Shown here: piece after piece, positions 26,573 through 35,576 of the stretch
Layout of the letters: each line of letters starts with the position of its first letter
How positions within the stretch are numbered: position 1 is the stretch's first letter
Source: Ancylobacter aquaticus
GTDB lineage: Bacteria; Pseudomonadota; Alphaproteobacteria; Rhizobiales; Xanthobacteraceae
DNA: 64,000 nt
Assembly (NCBI RefSeq): GCF_004339465.1
Contig: NZ_SMFY01000003.1
Span: 62,001 to 126,000, forward strand
Reading direction: 5' to 3'
The notes under the pieces: generated by a model
Database searches by the model: none
What the model saw: the letters and a program-made list of their open reading frames with translations, nothing else
What the model was told of the DNA's origin: nothing
Made by a program: the position numbers and the translations under genes

Positions 26573-26708
26573 GTCCGCATCTAAGCCCGCCGCGCCGGCC
26601 CGCGCCATCCGGCAAGTGACGCAGGGAACGCCTCCCGCGCGCACTTGACAATGGGGGGTGCGCCGGTGTCGCCCTTGGGGTCTGCGCCGCGCATCATCAG
26701 GACCCGCC

Positions 26709-27764
26709 GTGACCGACACCGCCCCCTCCGCCCGCCCGCCCGGTTTCGGCAGCGACAATGTCGCCGGAATTTCCCCCGCCATCCTCAAAGCGCTCGCCGC
26801 CACCAATGAGGGCGCCATGCCCTCCTATGGCGCCGACGAGGTGTCCACCCGCGTAGAGGCCCGTCTCAGCGCCCTGTTCGAGCGCGAGGTGTCGGTGCTA
26901 CTGGTCTCCACCGGCACCGCCGCCAATGCGCTGGCGCTCAGCGTGCTCACCCCGCCCTGGGGCGCGGTGCTGTGCCATGCAGACAGCCATATCGAGAATG
27001 ACGAATGCGGCGCGCCGGAATTCTTCACCGGCGGCGCCAAGCTGGTGCATGTGCCCGGCGCGGGCGCAAAGATCGACCCTGCCGCGCTTGGGGAAGCCGC
27101 CCGCCGCAACCGGGGCGACGTGCATTGCGTGCAGCCTTCCTGCGTTTCCATCACCCAGGCGAGCGAGCTCGGCACGCTCTATTCGCTGGAGGAGACCGCC
27201 GCCATCGGCACGGTCTGCCGCGATGCCGGCCTGCCCTTGCACATGGACGGCTCGCGCTTCGCCAATGCGGTGGCGGCGCTCGGCGCGAGCCCGGCGGAGA
27301 TGACGTGGAAGGCCGGGGTCGACATCCTCTCCTTTGGCGCCACCAAGAACGGCGCCATGGGGGTGGAGGCCATCGTGCTGTTCGATCCCGCGCGGGCCGG
27401 CGAACTCGCCTTCCGCCGCAAGCGCGGCGGGCACCTTTCCTCCAAGATGCGGTTCCTGGCCGCGCAGATGGACGCCTATCTCGCCGATGACCTCTGGCTG
27501 ACCAATGCCCGCCACGCCAACGCGATGGCGGCGCGGCTGCGTGATGGGCTGGACGGCATGGCCGGGGTGGAGATTCAGGGCGTGATCGAGGCCAACATGC
27601 TGTTCGCCCGGCTGCCCGCCCCCATGTGCGAGGGCCTGCTGGCGCAGGGCTTCCGCTTCTACACCGAGCGCTGGGGCGAGGGCGTGGTGCGCCTCGTCAC
27701 CTCCTTCGCCACGGCGGAGGCCGATGTCGACCGGCTCATCGGCGCGGCGCGGGCGCTGGCGTGA
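26709..27764 (+). CDS. low-specificity L-threonine aldolase
   Basis: A 351-residue PLP enzyme of the beta-eliminating lyase family, close to known threonine aldolases. The GTG start is followed by the FGSDNVAGISP motif near the N-terminus. PLP-site landmarks are VSTGTAANALALSV, the DSHIENDECGAPEFF segment, LHMDGSRFANAV and the Schiff-base lysine in FGATKNGAMG (K213). It cleaves threonine/allo-threonine to glycine and acetaldehyde. It is convergent with the MocR regulator gene and stands alone. Confidence 0.88.
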   Translation: MTDTAPSARPPGFGSDNVAGISPAILKALAATNEGAMPSYGADEVSTRVEARLSALFEREVSVLLVSTGTAANALALSVLTPPWGAVLCHADSHIENDECGAPEFFTGGAKLVHVPGAGAKIDPAALGEAARRNRGDVHCVQPSCVSITQASELGTLYSLEETAAIGTVCRDAGLPLHMDGSRFANAVAALGASPAEMTWKAGVDILSFGATKNGAMGVEAIVLFDPARAGELAFRRKRGGHLSSKMRFLAAQMDAYLADDLWLTNARHANAMAARLRDGLDGMAGVEIQGVIEANMLFARLPAPMCEGLLAQGFRFYTERWGEGVVRLVTSFATAEADVDRLIGAARALA

Positions 27765-27838
27765 GGGGCGCGTACTTCGAGGCCAGCTTTGCTCTTGCCT
27801 CATGACGGCAACGAAAAAGAGCCGAAGGGTTTTTGCGT

Positions 27839-27942
27839 TGGGTCCCGGATCGGCGCCGCGGTTTGCGCAGCTTGTGCGGGAAATAGAGACACTTGTGTCC
27901 CGGACCAGCGGAGGCGAAGCCGGAGTGCCGATCCGGGACCCA
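27839..27942. repeat. long inverted repeat in the intergenic space
   Basis: The 16-base arms TGGGTCCCGGATCGGC (27839-27854) and its exact complement (27927-27942) enclose about 72 bases. This palindrome type is dispersed in many alphaproteobacterial genomes. It lies between two convergent genes and could also act as a bidirectional terminator. Confidence 0.75.
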
Positions 27943-27995
27943 GCGCGAGAGAGTTCGGCCAACTCCTCTTCGGCGAACCCTTCTGCGCCACTCGC

Positions 27996-29381
27996 TCACA
28001 TCACCGAGGACACCACTTCCGGCGACTCCTCCAGCGCATGGGCCATGAAGTCCAGCGCCGAGCGGATCTGGGCGCGGGTGGCGGGGCCGCCGAGGCACAC
28101 CCGCACCGCCTCGATCGCCGGCCCTGTCGCGGTGAAGGCGTCGCTCGCCACCACGCCGATGCCGGTGGAGCGCATATGGCCGACAAAGGCCGAGCGGGTC
28201 CACGGCGCGGGCAACTCGATCCAGAGATTGAAGCTGAGCGGGTCGGCGCGGAAGCTACCCGCAGGCAGGATCTCGCTCGCCAGCGCCTGTCGCGCGGCGG
28301 ATTCGGTGCGGATAAAGCGCAGCAGCGTGTCGGCGGTGCCGTCCTCGATCCAGCGCGTCGCCAGCGCCGTGGTGAGCGGCGAGGCCATCACATTGGCGGT
28401 GCGCAGCGCGCTGGCGAAAGGATAGCCCGCGCGGGCTTCGGGAGCGACGACATAGGCGGCGCGCAGCCCGGCGCCGATGCATTTGGCCAGCCCCGCTATG
28501 TGCCAGGTCAGGTCCGGCGCGATGGCCGCCAGGGGCGGCGGTCCATGCGGGGGCACGAAGCCATAGGCGTCATCCTCGACGATCGGCACGCCGAAGCGTC
28601 GCGCCACCTTGGCGATCGCCTCGCGCCGCTCCTCGGGAATGGTCAGCGTGGTCGGGTTCTGCAGCGTCGGGTTGAGGTACAGCGCCTTCGGTGCCATGTC
28701 GCGACAGGCAGCCGCGAAGGCGTCGGGGTCGATGCCGTCAAGGTCCATCGGCAGGCCATGCAACTTGATGCCGAGCTGGGCGGCGATGGCGCGCACCCCG
28801 GGATAGGTGATGGCCTCGCAGAGTATCGTGTCGCCGGGGCGCGCCAACAGGCCGAAAATGCCGAGCAGTGCGGGATGTGCGCCCGGCGTCACGAAGATGC
28901 GTTCCTGCGCCGGCACCAGCGCCCGCCGGCCGAGCCAAGACGACGCCGCGTCCTTGTCCGCCGATGTACCGCCGAAACCCTGGTAGCGCAGCAGCGCCAC
29001 CAGATCGCGCGCCACTTCGGCCAGCCCGTCCTGCATGCGCTCGATCAGCGCCGGGTCGTCCGGCTCGGGCGGCAGGTTCATCGAGAGATCGACCGTTCCC
29101 GGGCGGGTGGCGCTGGCGGCCCGTGTCTTCGGGCGCGGCGCGCCGGTGACGAAGGTGCCTTGCCCGACGCGCGATTCGACCAGGCCGCGCTTCTGCGCCT
29201 CGACATAGCCGCGCGCCACGGTGGTGAAGTCGATGTCGAGCCGGGCCGCGAGCTTCCTCTGCGGCGGCAATCGGTCGCCCACCGCCAGCCGGCCGGCGCG
29301 GATGTCCTCGCCGATCAGGTCGGCAATGGCGAGATAACGCGGTTTGTCGGAGCGGGTGAGGTCGGGAATCCAGTCGGCCAT
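27996..29381 (-). CDS. MocR-type transcription regulator (GntR HTH + aminotransferase domain)
   Basis: A 461-residue fusion regulator. The N-terminal GntR winged helix (YLAIADLIGEDIRAGRLAVG, DRLPPQRKLAARLDIDFTTV) is followed by a fold-type-I aminotransferase domain with the PLP lysine in HIAGLAKCIGAG and the upstream LYLNPTLQNPTT. MocR proteins sense PLP-linked amino compounds. The chosen start is MADWIPDLTRSDKPRY; the open frame extends 120 bases further. It is divergent from the Nit1C operon across an AT-rich gap of 436 bases, so it could influence that operon, but MocR genes more often control neighbouring vitamin B6 or amino-acid genes, none of which is here. Confidence 0.85.
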   Translation of the reverse strand: MADWIPDLTRSDKPRYLAIADLIGEDIRAGRLAVGDRLPPQRKLAARLDIDFTTVARGYVEAQKRGLVESRVGQGTFVTGAPRPKTRAASATRPGTVDLSMNLPPEPDDPALIERMQDGLAEVARDLVALLRYQGFGGTSADKDAASSWLGRRALVPAQERIFVTPGAHPALLGIFGLLARPGDTILCEAITYPGVRAIAAQLGIKLHGLPMDLDGIDPDAFAAACRDMAPKALYLNPTLQNPTTLTIPEERREAIAKVARRFGVPIVEDDAYGFVPPHGPPPLAAIAPDLTWHIAGLAKCIGAGLRAAYVVAPEARAGYPFASALRTANVMASPLTTALATRWIEDGTADTLLRFIRTESAARQALASEILPAGSFRADPLSFNLWIELPAPWTRSAFVGHMRSTGIGVVASDAFTATGPAIEAVRVCLGGPATRAQIRSALDFMAHALEESPEVVSSVM

Positions 29382-29817
29382 CGGTTCGTCACTTTGCTTG
29401 TCGTCATCCCGGGCGTGCGTCGACCGATCCAGGATCGTCTGTCGGAGCTTATCGCGATCCCGGCTCTCGCGGCGCGTGGCCCGGATGACGGCGCCCACCA
29501 TAGCCCATCGTAATTGACTGTATAATGTTGCAGAGGTGGCGTGTCACCACTGGTCCACAACTTGCTGCGTAAGTCGTGTACCGGATCGACCTTTGCTGCA
29601 TGCGCAGGAAGCGGGCACTTTCCCGCCGTTTCTCTAAGCGTCCGCCCGTTAACTCGCCAAACCGGATCGCTCTGAATTTGTCTAATTGAATGTATTATTG
29701 TATGTAATTTGATTGTTTTGATGATTCTTTTTGCATTCTGTCAATTGGCACATTGATTGCAATCCTATCTGGCGTACCCGGCGCAGAGCCGGTCCCTCAT
29801 CAGCCAAGGAGAGCGAC
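29382..29817. other. divergent promoter region, AT-rich on the Nit1C side
   Basis: This gap between the MocR gene and the Nit1C operon turns AT-rich from about 29640 to 29760, unlike its surroundings. The part next to the operon contains the sigma-54 promoter. Such AT-rich DNA often bends or binds IHF, but I found no perfect IHF site. An imperfect palindrome GTGGCGTGTCACCAC lies at 29536-29550. Confidence 0.5.
29745..29761 (+). promoter_or_regulatory. sigma-54 (RpoN) promoter of the Nit1C operon
   Basis: TTGGCACATTGATTGCA matches the -24/-12 consensus (TGGCAC, five bases, TTGCA): the GG (29747-29748) and GC (29759-29760) are exactly 12 bases apart. The transcript should start near 29772, giving a leader of 46 bases to the first ATG. 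Sigma-54 control requires an enhancer-binding activator such as NtrC or a dedicated regulator; none is encoded in the window. Confidence 0.8.
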
Positions 29818-30300
29818 ATGGCCACCCTCACCGTGCCGGCCCACCAGAAGGGCGACGTGCTCGTCGACTATGAAGACAAGAAGTTCGAGGACGTAAAGGC
29901 CGCCCCGGGCGAGAAGGCGCTCGTCACCTTCCACACCGTCGCCTTCGAGGGCTCGATTGGCCTCGTGAACCTTCTCCAGGCCTCCCGCCTGATCCAGAAG
30001 GGGTTCGAGACCTCGGTGCTGCTCTATGGCCCCGGCGTCACGCTCGGCGTGCAGCGGGGCTTTCCCAAGCTCGGCGACGAGGCCTTTCCCGGCCATCTCA
30101 ACTTCAACAACCGCATCGAGAAGATCCTGAACGATGGCGGCAAGGTCTATGCCTGCCGTTTCGCCCTGCAGGCGCTGTACGGCCATGGCGAGGGCGCGCT
30201 GATCCCCGGCATCGTCCCGGTCAGCCCGCTGGACGTGCTCGACATCATCCTGCTCCACCGCCGCGACAACGCCTTCATCCTCGACACCTGGACGCTGTGA
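29818..30300 (+). CDS. Nit1C small protein, MSMEG_0572/Sll0783 family
   Basis: A 160-residue protein opening the Nit1C operon. Characteristic stretches are [59 protein letters not shown] and a C-terminal [19 protein letters not shown]. The fold resembles DsrE/DsrF-like proteins, but its biochemical role is not known; family members are induced on nitrogen starvation. The ATG has an AAGGAGA site. It comes first after the sigma-54 promoter and is 71 bases ahead of the nitrilase gene. Confidence 0.88.
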   Translation: MATLTVPAHQKGDVLVDYEDKKFEDVKAAPGEKALVTFHTVAFEGSIGLVNLLQASRLIQKGFETSVLLYGPGVTLGVQRGFPKLGDEAFPGHLNFNNRIEKILNDGGKVYACRFALQALYGHGEGALIPGIVPVSPLDVLDIILLHRRDNAFILDTWTL

Positions 30301-30371
30301 CGCGTCTGCGCCCTCCCGGATCGGCGGCGGTGCCGTCGTCCGGGAGGGCGGATGAACGGAGGAAGGCCGCG

Positions 30372-31448
30372 ATGGCCAACGACAAGACTTCAGACAAGCG
30401 CGTCGTCCGCGCCGCCGCGGTGCAGATCGCCCCTTCCCTCGACAGCCTGGAGGGCACGCTCACCCGCGTGCTCGCCGCGCTGGAGGAGGCGGCGGGCAAG
30501 GGCGCGCAGCTCGTGGTGTTCCCCGAGACGTTTTTGCCCTGGTACCCCTATTTCTCCTTCGTGCTGCCCCCCGTGCTCACCGGGGCGGAGCATCTGCGGC
30601 TCTATGACAACGCGGTCGTCGTGCCCGGCCCGGTGACGGAGGCGGTCAGCGCGAGCGCCCGCCGGCTCGGCGTCGTGGTGGTGCTGGGGGTGAACGAGCG
30701 CGACCACGGCTCGCTCTACAATGCCCAGCTCATTTTTGATGCCGACGGCACGCTCACGCTCAAGCGTCGCAAAATCACCCCCACCTTCCACGAGCGGATG
30801 ATCTGGGGGCAGGGCGACGGCGCCGGGCTGAAGGTGGTGGACACGGCGGTCGGCCGCGTCGGCGCGCTCGCCTGCTGGGAGCACTACAACCCGCTCGCCC
30901 GCTATGCGCTGATGGCGCAGCACGAGGAAATCCACGTCGCCCAGTTCCCCGGCTCGTTGGTGGGGCCAATCTTCGCCGAGCAGATCGAGGTGACGATCCG
31001 CCACCACGCGCTCGAATCGGGCTGCTTCGTGGTCAACGCCACCGGCTGGCTCACCGAGGAGCAGATCGCCCGCATCTGCCCTGAGGAGAAGCTGCGCCGC
31101 ACGCTCACCGGCGGGTGCATGAGCGCGATCATCTCGCCCGAGGGCAGCCATGTCGTGCCCCCGCTCACGACAGGCGAGGGCATCCTGATCGCCGATCTCG
31201 ACTTGGCGCTCATCACCAAGCGCAAGCGGATGATGGATTCGGTCGGCCACTACGCCCGGCCGGAACTGCTCAGCCTTCACCACGACACCCGCCCGGCCGT
31301 GCCCGTCCACACCCATGCCGGGGCCACCTTCCCCGTCCAGACAGGGAGCGTTTGCGATGAAGCCGATGGATCTGGCGACCGAATTGCGGCCGCTGCCGAC
31401 GGAACAGCTGATCAACGAATTGCAGTCCTACGGGGTGCGGCTGGTTGA
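30372..31448 (+). CDS. Nit1C nitrilase (Nit6803 family)
   Basis: A nitrilase of 358 residues. The Glu-Lys-Cys triad is present: E52 in [14 protein letters not shown]134 in [12 protein letters not shown] and C168 in [15 protein letters not shown]. The typical nitrilase segment [10 protein letters not shown] is also there. Close relatives from Synechocystis hydrolyse nitriles to acids and ammonia, and Nit1C loci have been tied experimentally to cyanide or nitrile use as a nitrogen source. The last 31 codons overlap the next gene by 92 bases; relatives usually stop a little earlier. It acts in the cytoplasm, probably as an oligomer. Confidence 0.9.
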   Translation: MANDKTSDKRVVRAAAVQIAPSLDSLEGTLTRVLAALEEAAGKGAQLVVFPETFLPWYPYFSFVLPPVLTGAEHLRLYDNAVVVPGPVTEAVSASARRLGVVVVLGVNERDHGSLYNAQLIFDADGTLTLKRRKITPTFHERMIWGQGDGAGLKVVDTAVGRVGALACWEHYNPLARYALMAQHEEIHVAQFPGSLVGPIFAEQIEVTIRHHALESGCFVVNATGWLTEEQIARICPEEKLRRTLTGGCMSAIISPEGSHVVPPLTTGEGILIADLDLALITKRKRMMDSVGHYARPELLSLHHDTRPAVPVHTHAGATFPVQTGSVCDEADGSGDRIAAAADGTADQRIAVLRGAAG

Positions 31449-32508
31449 TCCCCGCGCCGGCGCCGATTCGCGCCGGGGCGGGGCCGGGCCTTCCGACCAC
31501 AAGGCGATGACGCTGGACGGCATGACGGTGATGGTCCCCGTCCACACCGCGCCGGCCTTCGAGAGCCCCTATCTCGTCGAGAAGCCGGACGCCTTCGGCC
31601 GCAGCCGCATCAGCCGCGACGGGCTGGTGCTCGGCGAAGTCTCGTTTCCGCTGCAGCCGAAATTCTACGGGCTGAGCACAGCGGACGGCATTCCCTATTC
31701 CAAGATCGCCGTGCTGCACGGACGCGACGTGCTGGCGACCACGGTGCTGCAAAGCTGCATCCGCTACCAGAGCCGCACCAAGACCTGCCAGTTCTGCGCC
31801 ATCGGCCAGTCGCTGGCGGCGGGCCGCACCATCGAGCGCAAGACCCCGGCGCAACTCGCGGAAGTCGCCAAGGCCGCCGTCGAACTCGACGGGGTGAAGC
31901 ACATGGTGATGACGACAGGCACCCCGCCCGGCAAGGACCGTGGCGCGGCCCTCCTCACCGAGAGCGCGCGGGCGGTGAAGGGCGCGGTCAACCTTCCCAT
32001 TCAGGTGCAGTGCGAGCCGCCGGACGACGACGCCTGGTTCGCCCGCATGTTTGAGGCCGGCGCCGACGCGCTCGGCATGCATCTGGAAGCCTGCACCGAG
32101 GCGGTGCGCCATTCCATCATGCCCGGCAAGGCGCAGGTGTCGGTGGAACGCTACTTCTCAGCGTTCGCCGCCGCCGTGCCGGTGTTCGGGCGCGGGCAGG
32201 TCTCCACCTACATCCTCGCCGGGCTCGGCGACACCCGCGAGGACATCCTGTCCGTCTGCGATCGGCTCACACGGATGGGCGTCTATCCCTTCGTCGTGCC
32301 CTTCGTTCCGATTTCCGGCACGCCGCTGGAAAGCCACCCCACCCCGTCTCCCGCCTTCATGAACTCCATTCTCGGCCCGCTCTCGGGCATGCTGCTGGCC
32401 ACCGGGTTGAAGTCCATCGACGTCAAGGCCGGCTGCGCCAGATGCGGCGCCTGCTCGGCGCTGTCCACCTATGAGCGGCGCCAGGGTGCGGCGGGAGGTT
32501 GCGCATGA
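31357..32508 (+). CDS. Nit1C radical SAM protein, MSMEG_0568 family
   Basis: A 383-residue radical SAM-like protein. The cluster-binding cysteines appear as C134, C144 and C147 in [18 protein letters not shown], so the first spacing is nine residues rather than the usual three. A C-terminal cluster-like motif CARCGAC carries C360, C363 and C366. Between them are barrel features such as [31 protein letters not shown] and [12 protein letters not shown]. The reaction is unknown. The start at 31357 has an AGGGAG site and lies inside the 3' end of the nitrilase gene. The stop overlaps the next start as ATGA. Confidence 0.88.
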   Translation: MKPMDLATELRPLPTEQLINELQSYGVRLVDPRAGADSRRGGAGPSDHKAMTLDGMTVMVPVHTAPAFESPYLVEKPDAFGRSRISRDGLVLGEVSFPLQPKFYGLSTADGIPYSKIAVLHGRDVLATTVLQSCIRYQSRTKTCQFCAIGQSLAAGRTIERKTPAQLAEVAKAAVELDGVKHMVMTTGTPPGKDRGAALLTESARAVKGAVNLPIQVQCEPPDDDAWFARMFEAGADALGMHLEACTEAVRHSIMPGKAQVSVERYFSAFAAAVPVFGRGQVSTYILAGLGDTREDILSVCDRLTRMGVYPFVVPFVPISGTPLESHPTPSPAFMNSILGPLSGMLLATGLKSIDVKAGCARCGACSALSTYERRQGAAGGCA

Positions 32509-33062
32509 TGTACGGCACCTTCCGCCCCTTCCTCGCCGCCGACTTCCAGGTGAAGTTCGCCACCGCCACATGGGAGAAGCGCGGCGCCGCGCGGCTGCGC
32601 CACGAGGTGTTCTGCGACGAGCAGGGCCTGTTCGCCGGGGACGACCGCGACGCGATCGACGAGGCCGCCATTCCCCTTGTCGCCGTCTCGCTGCTCGGCG
32701 TGCTGGCCGACGATGTCGTTGGCACGGTCCGCATCCACGAGGAGGAGCCTGGCCTGTGGTGGGGCTCGCGCCTCGCCGTGGCGCCGGATTATCGCAAGGT
32801 CGGGGCGCTCGGGGCGGCGCTCATCCGCCTCGCCGTCTCCTCCGCCCATGCGCGCGGCTGCACCCGCTTCCTCGCCCATGTGCAGGCCCAGAACGCCCTG
32901 CTGTTCCGCCGTCTGCACTGGAACATTGTCGAGGAGAAGCAACTGCACAGCCGCCCCCATTTACTCATGCAGGCGGACCTCGCCTTCTACCCGCCGCTGC
33001 TCGACGCCGAGACCGGCTTCCGCGCGCCTTCCCGCGGTTCGACACTGCGAAAGGCCGCGTGA
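32505..33062 (+). CDS. Nit1C GNAT acetyltransferase, MSMEG_0567 family
   Basis: A 185-residue GNAT-fold protein. Family features are RLRHEVFCDEQGLFAGDDRD near the N-terminus, strand VVGTVRIHEEEPGLWWGSRL and the acetyl-CoA loop segment VAPDYRKVGALGAALIRLAV, followed by FRRLHWNIVEEKQLH. In Synechocystis the equivalent is fused to the AIR-synthase-like protein (Sll0786/0787 region); here it is separate but adjacent with one intervening base. Its acyl donor and substrate are unknown. The ATG overlaps the radical SAM stop. Confidence 0.87.
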   Translation: MMYGTFRPFLAADFQVKFATATWEKRGAARLRHEVFCDEQGLFAGDDRDAIDEAAIPLVAVSLLGVLADDVVGTVRIHEEEPGLWWGSRLAVAPDYRKVGALGAALIRLAVSSAHARGCTRFLAHVQAQNALLFRRLHWNIVEEKQLHSRPHLLMQADLAFYPPLLDAETGFRAPSRGSTLRKAA

Positions 33063-33063
33063 C

Positions 33064-34110
33064 ATGGGCTCCCTCGCGCTCTCCTCCACCGCTTTCGAGG
33101 CTGTCGCCGCAAAGCTTCGCGCGTCGCGGGGCATGGCGGCAAAGGCCGATATCGCCGTGGCGGCTGCCCGGCTGGGCCTCGGCGGACAAGGTCTGGGAAC
33201 GCAAGGCGCGGTGCCGGTGGGCGACGATTGCGCGGCGATTCCCGATGGCGACGGCTATCTGCTGCTGGCCATCGAAGGCTTCATGAACGCGTTCGTCGCC
33301 GGCGACCCGTGGTTCGCCGGCTGGTGCGGGGTGATGGTCAACCTGTCCGACATCGCCGCCATGGGCGGGCGCCCGCTCGCCGTGGTCGACGCCGTGTGGG
33401 CGAGCGGCGAGGACGGCGCCGCCCCGGTGCTGGAGGGGCTGCGTGCCGCCTCCGCCCGCTTCGGCGTGCCGATCGTCGGCGGCCATACGAATCTCGCCAC
33501 GGATCGCAGCCAGCTTTCCGTTGCCGTGCTCGGCCGGGCATCAAGGCTCCTCACCTCCTTCGACGCCCGCCCCGGCGAGACGCTGATCGCCGCCATCGAT
33601 CTGCGCGGGCGCTACCGCGAGCCCTTCTCCAACTGGGAGGCGGCGACCGACGCCCCGGCACAGCGCCTGCGCGGCGATCTCGAACTTCTGCCCTTCATCG
33701 CCGAGGCCGGGCTGTCGCGCGCCGCCAAGGACATCAGCCAGGGCGGGCTGGTCGGCACCGCCGCCATGCTGGCCGAGTGCTCCGGCGTGGGGGTCGAGAT
33801 CGATCTGGCGAAGGTGCCCGCGCCCGACGGCGTCGACCCCGCCCGCTGGCTGATGAGCTTCCCCAGCTACGGCTATCTCCTCACCGCGACGCCGGCGCAT
33901 GTGCCGGCGGTTCTCGCCGCCTTCCACGGGCGCGACATCGCGGCGGCGTCCGTCGGCGTGGTGACGGCCGGGCGACGGGTCGAGCTGGTGCAAGGCGCGG
34001 CGCGGGAGACGATCTGGGACTTTGCAAGGCGCAGCCTGCTCGGCTGCGGACCGGCCGTTCTGCAGCTTGATGAGGCAGCAGCGCCTGCAGTCGCGGAGGA
34101 CGCCGCATGA
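33064..34110 (+). CDS. Nit1C AIR-synthase-like protein, sll0787 family
   Basis: A 348-residue protein with the PurM/AIR-synthase fold, related to thiamine-phosphate kinase and HypE. The ATP-site region is VPVGDDCAAIPDGDGYLLLA, followed by VMVNLSDIAAMGGRPLAVVD and the loop FGVPIVGGHTNLATD. The C-terminal domain has KDISQGGLVGTAAMLAECSG. Proteins of this fold phosphorylate or activate carbonyl/amide groups with ATP, so a role in activating an intermediate made by the other Nit1C enzymes is reasonable but unproven. Its stop overlaps the start of the glycosyltransferase gene. Confidence 0.88.
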   Translation: MGSLALSSTAFEAVAAKLRASRGMAAKADIAVAAARLGLGGQGLGTQGAVPVGDDCAAIPDGDGYLLLAIEGFMNAFVAGDPWFAGWCGVMVNLSDIAAMGGRPLAVVDAVWASGEDGAAPVLEGLRAASARFGVPIVGGHTNLATDRSQLSVAVLGRASRLLTSFDARPGETLIAAIDLRGRYREPFSNWEAATDAPAQRLRGDLELLPFIAEAGLSRAAKDISQGGLVGTAAMLAECSGVGVEIDLAKVPAPDGVDPARWLMSFPSYGYLLTATPAHVPAVLAAFHGRDIAAASVGVVTAGRRVELVQGAARETIWDFARRSLLGCGPAVLQLDEAAAPAVAEDAA

Positions 34111-35264
34111 CGCGCCTTCTGCGCATCGCGCTCCTCGCCCATTCCACCAATCCGCGCGGCGGCGTGGTCCATGCGCTGGAGCTCGGCGACGCGTTGGTAC
34201 GGCTGGGTTTCGAGGCGGTGGTCCATGCGCCGGATGCCCGGGGCGCCGGCTTCTTCCGCCCCACCCTGTGCTCCACGGTGAGCGTGCCGGCCGCGCCCGC
34301 AGGCGCCGACATGGTCGCCATGGTGCGCCAGCGCGCGGACGAATATGTAAGCTATTTCAACGCTGTGGAACATCGCCGCTTCGACGTCTTCCACGCCCAG
34401 GACGGCCTGTCCGGCAATGCTCTGGCGACGCTGAAGGAGCGCGGCCTGATCCCCGGCTTCGCCCGCACCGTCCACCATCTCGACGCCTTCCGCGACCCCG
34501 CGCTGATGGAGTTGCAACGCCGCTCCGTCACCGCCGCCGACCGGCATTTCGTCGTCAGCCGGCTGTGGCAGAAACGGCTCGACGAGACGTTTGGGCTGGA
34601 AGCCGTCCTCGTCGGCAATGGCGTCGACACGCGGCAATTCTCGCCGGTGCCGGACGGAAGGGAAGCCGGACTGGCGGCCCGGCTCGGCCTCGGTTCAGGC
34701 CCCATCGTGCTCAGTGTCGGGGGGGTGGAACCGCGCAAGAACACGAGGCGCCTTTTGGAGGCCTTCCTTCAGCTGCGGGCCATGCACCCCCGCGCCCAGC
34801 TCATCATCGCCGGCGGCGCTACGGTACTGGATCATCACGCCTATTTCGCCGAATTCGAGGCTTCGCGCGCCGCCTCCGGCCTGCCGGACGGCGTCGTCCT
34901 GCGCCCTGGACCGCTGGCGCAGGACGACATGCCCGCGCTCTACCGGCTGGCCGATGTGCTGGCCTTTCCCTCGGTGACGGAAGGCTTTGGCCTAGCGGCG
35001 CTGGAGGCGATGGCGTCGGGCATTCCCACCGTGGTCTCGCGCATCGCGCCCTTCACCGAGCATATCGGCGAGGGCGAAACCGTGTGGTGCGACCCGCTTC
35101 ATGCCGGCTCCATCGCCGACGCACTGATGCTGGCGCTCCAGCCGGACACCCGCGCCCACCTTGCGCGAACCGGGCCGAACGTTGCCGCCCGGCATGACTG
35201 GACGAGCACCGCACGGGCGCACCTGCCCCTCTATGAAAATCTCGCGGAGGCCATTCATGCGTGA
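34107..35264 (+). CDS. Nit1C glycosyltransferase, MSMEG_0565 family (GT4 type)
   Basis: A 385-residue GT-B glycosyltransferase. The N-terminal acceptor domain opens with RIALLAHSTNPRGGVVHALE, the usual GGV loop. The donor-binding domain has VLSVGGVEPRKNTRRLLEAF and the E-x7-E motif FPSVTEGFGLAALEAMASGI, the signature of GT4 retaining enzymes. It would transfer a sugar from a nucleotide donor to a Nit1C product or intermediate. Starts within the stop of the AIR-synthase-like gene (ATGA). Confidence 0.88.
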   Translation: MTRLLRIALLAHSTNPRGGVVHALELGDALVRLGFEAVVHAPDARGAGFFRPTLCSTVSVPAAPAGADMVAMVRQRADEYVSYFNAVEHRRFDVFHAQDGLSGNALATLKERGLIPGFARTVHHLDAFRDPALMELQRRSVTAADRHFVVSRLWQKRLDETFGLEAVLVGNGVDTRQFSPVPDGREAGLAARLGLGSGPIVLSVGGVEPRKNTRRLLEAFLQLRAMHPRAQLIIAGGATVLDHHAYFAEFEASRAASGLPDGVVLRPGPLAQDDMPALYRLADVLAFPSVTEGFGLAALEAMASGIPTVVSRIAPFTEHIGEGETVWCDPLHAGSIADALMLALQPDTRAHLARTGPNVAARHDWTSTARAHLPLYENLAEAIHA

Positions 35265-35272
35265 GGATGTCC

Positions 35273-35560
35273 ATGCCTGAAATGCACTTCACCATCCGCT
35301 GGCCGGACGGCACGGTCGAGGGCTGCTACTCGCCCTCGCTGGTCATCAAGGACTATTTTGTCCCCGGCGAAAGTTACAAGCTATTGGAGTTCTTGGCGAA
35401 AAGCCGCGAGGCGCTGAACATCGCCAGCGCTCGCGTCGAGGCCCGCTATGGCTTTCCCTGCTCGCGCGCGCTGGGCCAGCTCGCCCGCATCGAGGCCACA
35501 GGACGCACCTTCGCAACCCTTCCCGACGCCCGCGTCGCTGTCGAAAGCTTCGACGCATGA
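35273..35560 (+). CDS. Nit1C small protein, MSMEG_0570 family
   Basis: A 95-residue protein. Diagnostic features are MPEMHFTIRWPDGTVEGCYS, PSLVIKDYFVPGESYKLLEF and ASARVEARYGFPCSRALGQL. Function unknown; the family occurs only in Nit1C loci. The start at 35273 is the conserved MPEM with GAGG 6 bases upstream; GTG 35261 and ATG 35267 are alternatives, the first overlapping the glycosyltransferase stop. Confidence 0.85.
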   Translation: MPEMHFTIRWPDGTVEGCYSPSLVIKDYFVPGESYKLLEFLAKSREALNIASARVEARYGFPCSRALGQLARIEATGRTFATLPDARVAVESFDA

Positions 35561-35576
35561 GCCCCGGAGACACCCC

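Noticed and set aside
25055-26584. A 509-codon plus-strand frame
   Set aside because: Shadow of the kinase fusion gene; composition is Arg/Gln/His-rich without motifs.
27789-29513. A 574-codon plus-strand frame
   Set aside because: Shadow of the MocR regulator, whose HTH and PLP lysine are clear on the minus strand.
29535-29551. Possible NtrC enhancer (GGTG...CACC)
   Set aside because: The half-sites are in the opposite order to the NtrC consensus (CACC...GGTG); kept only as an imperfect palindrome.
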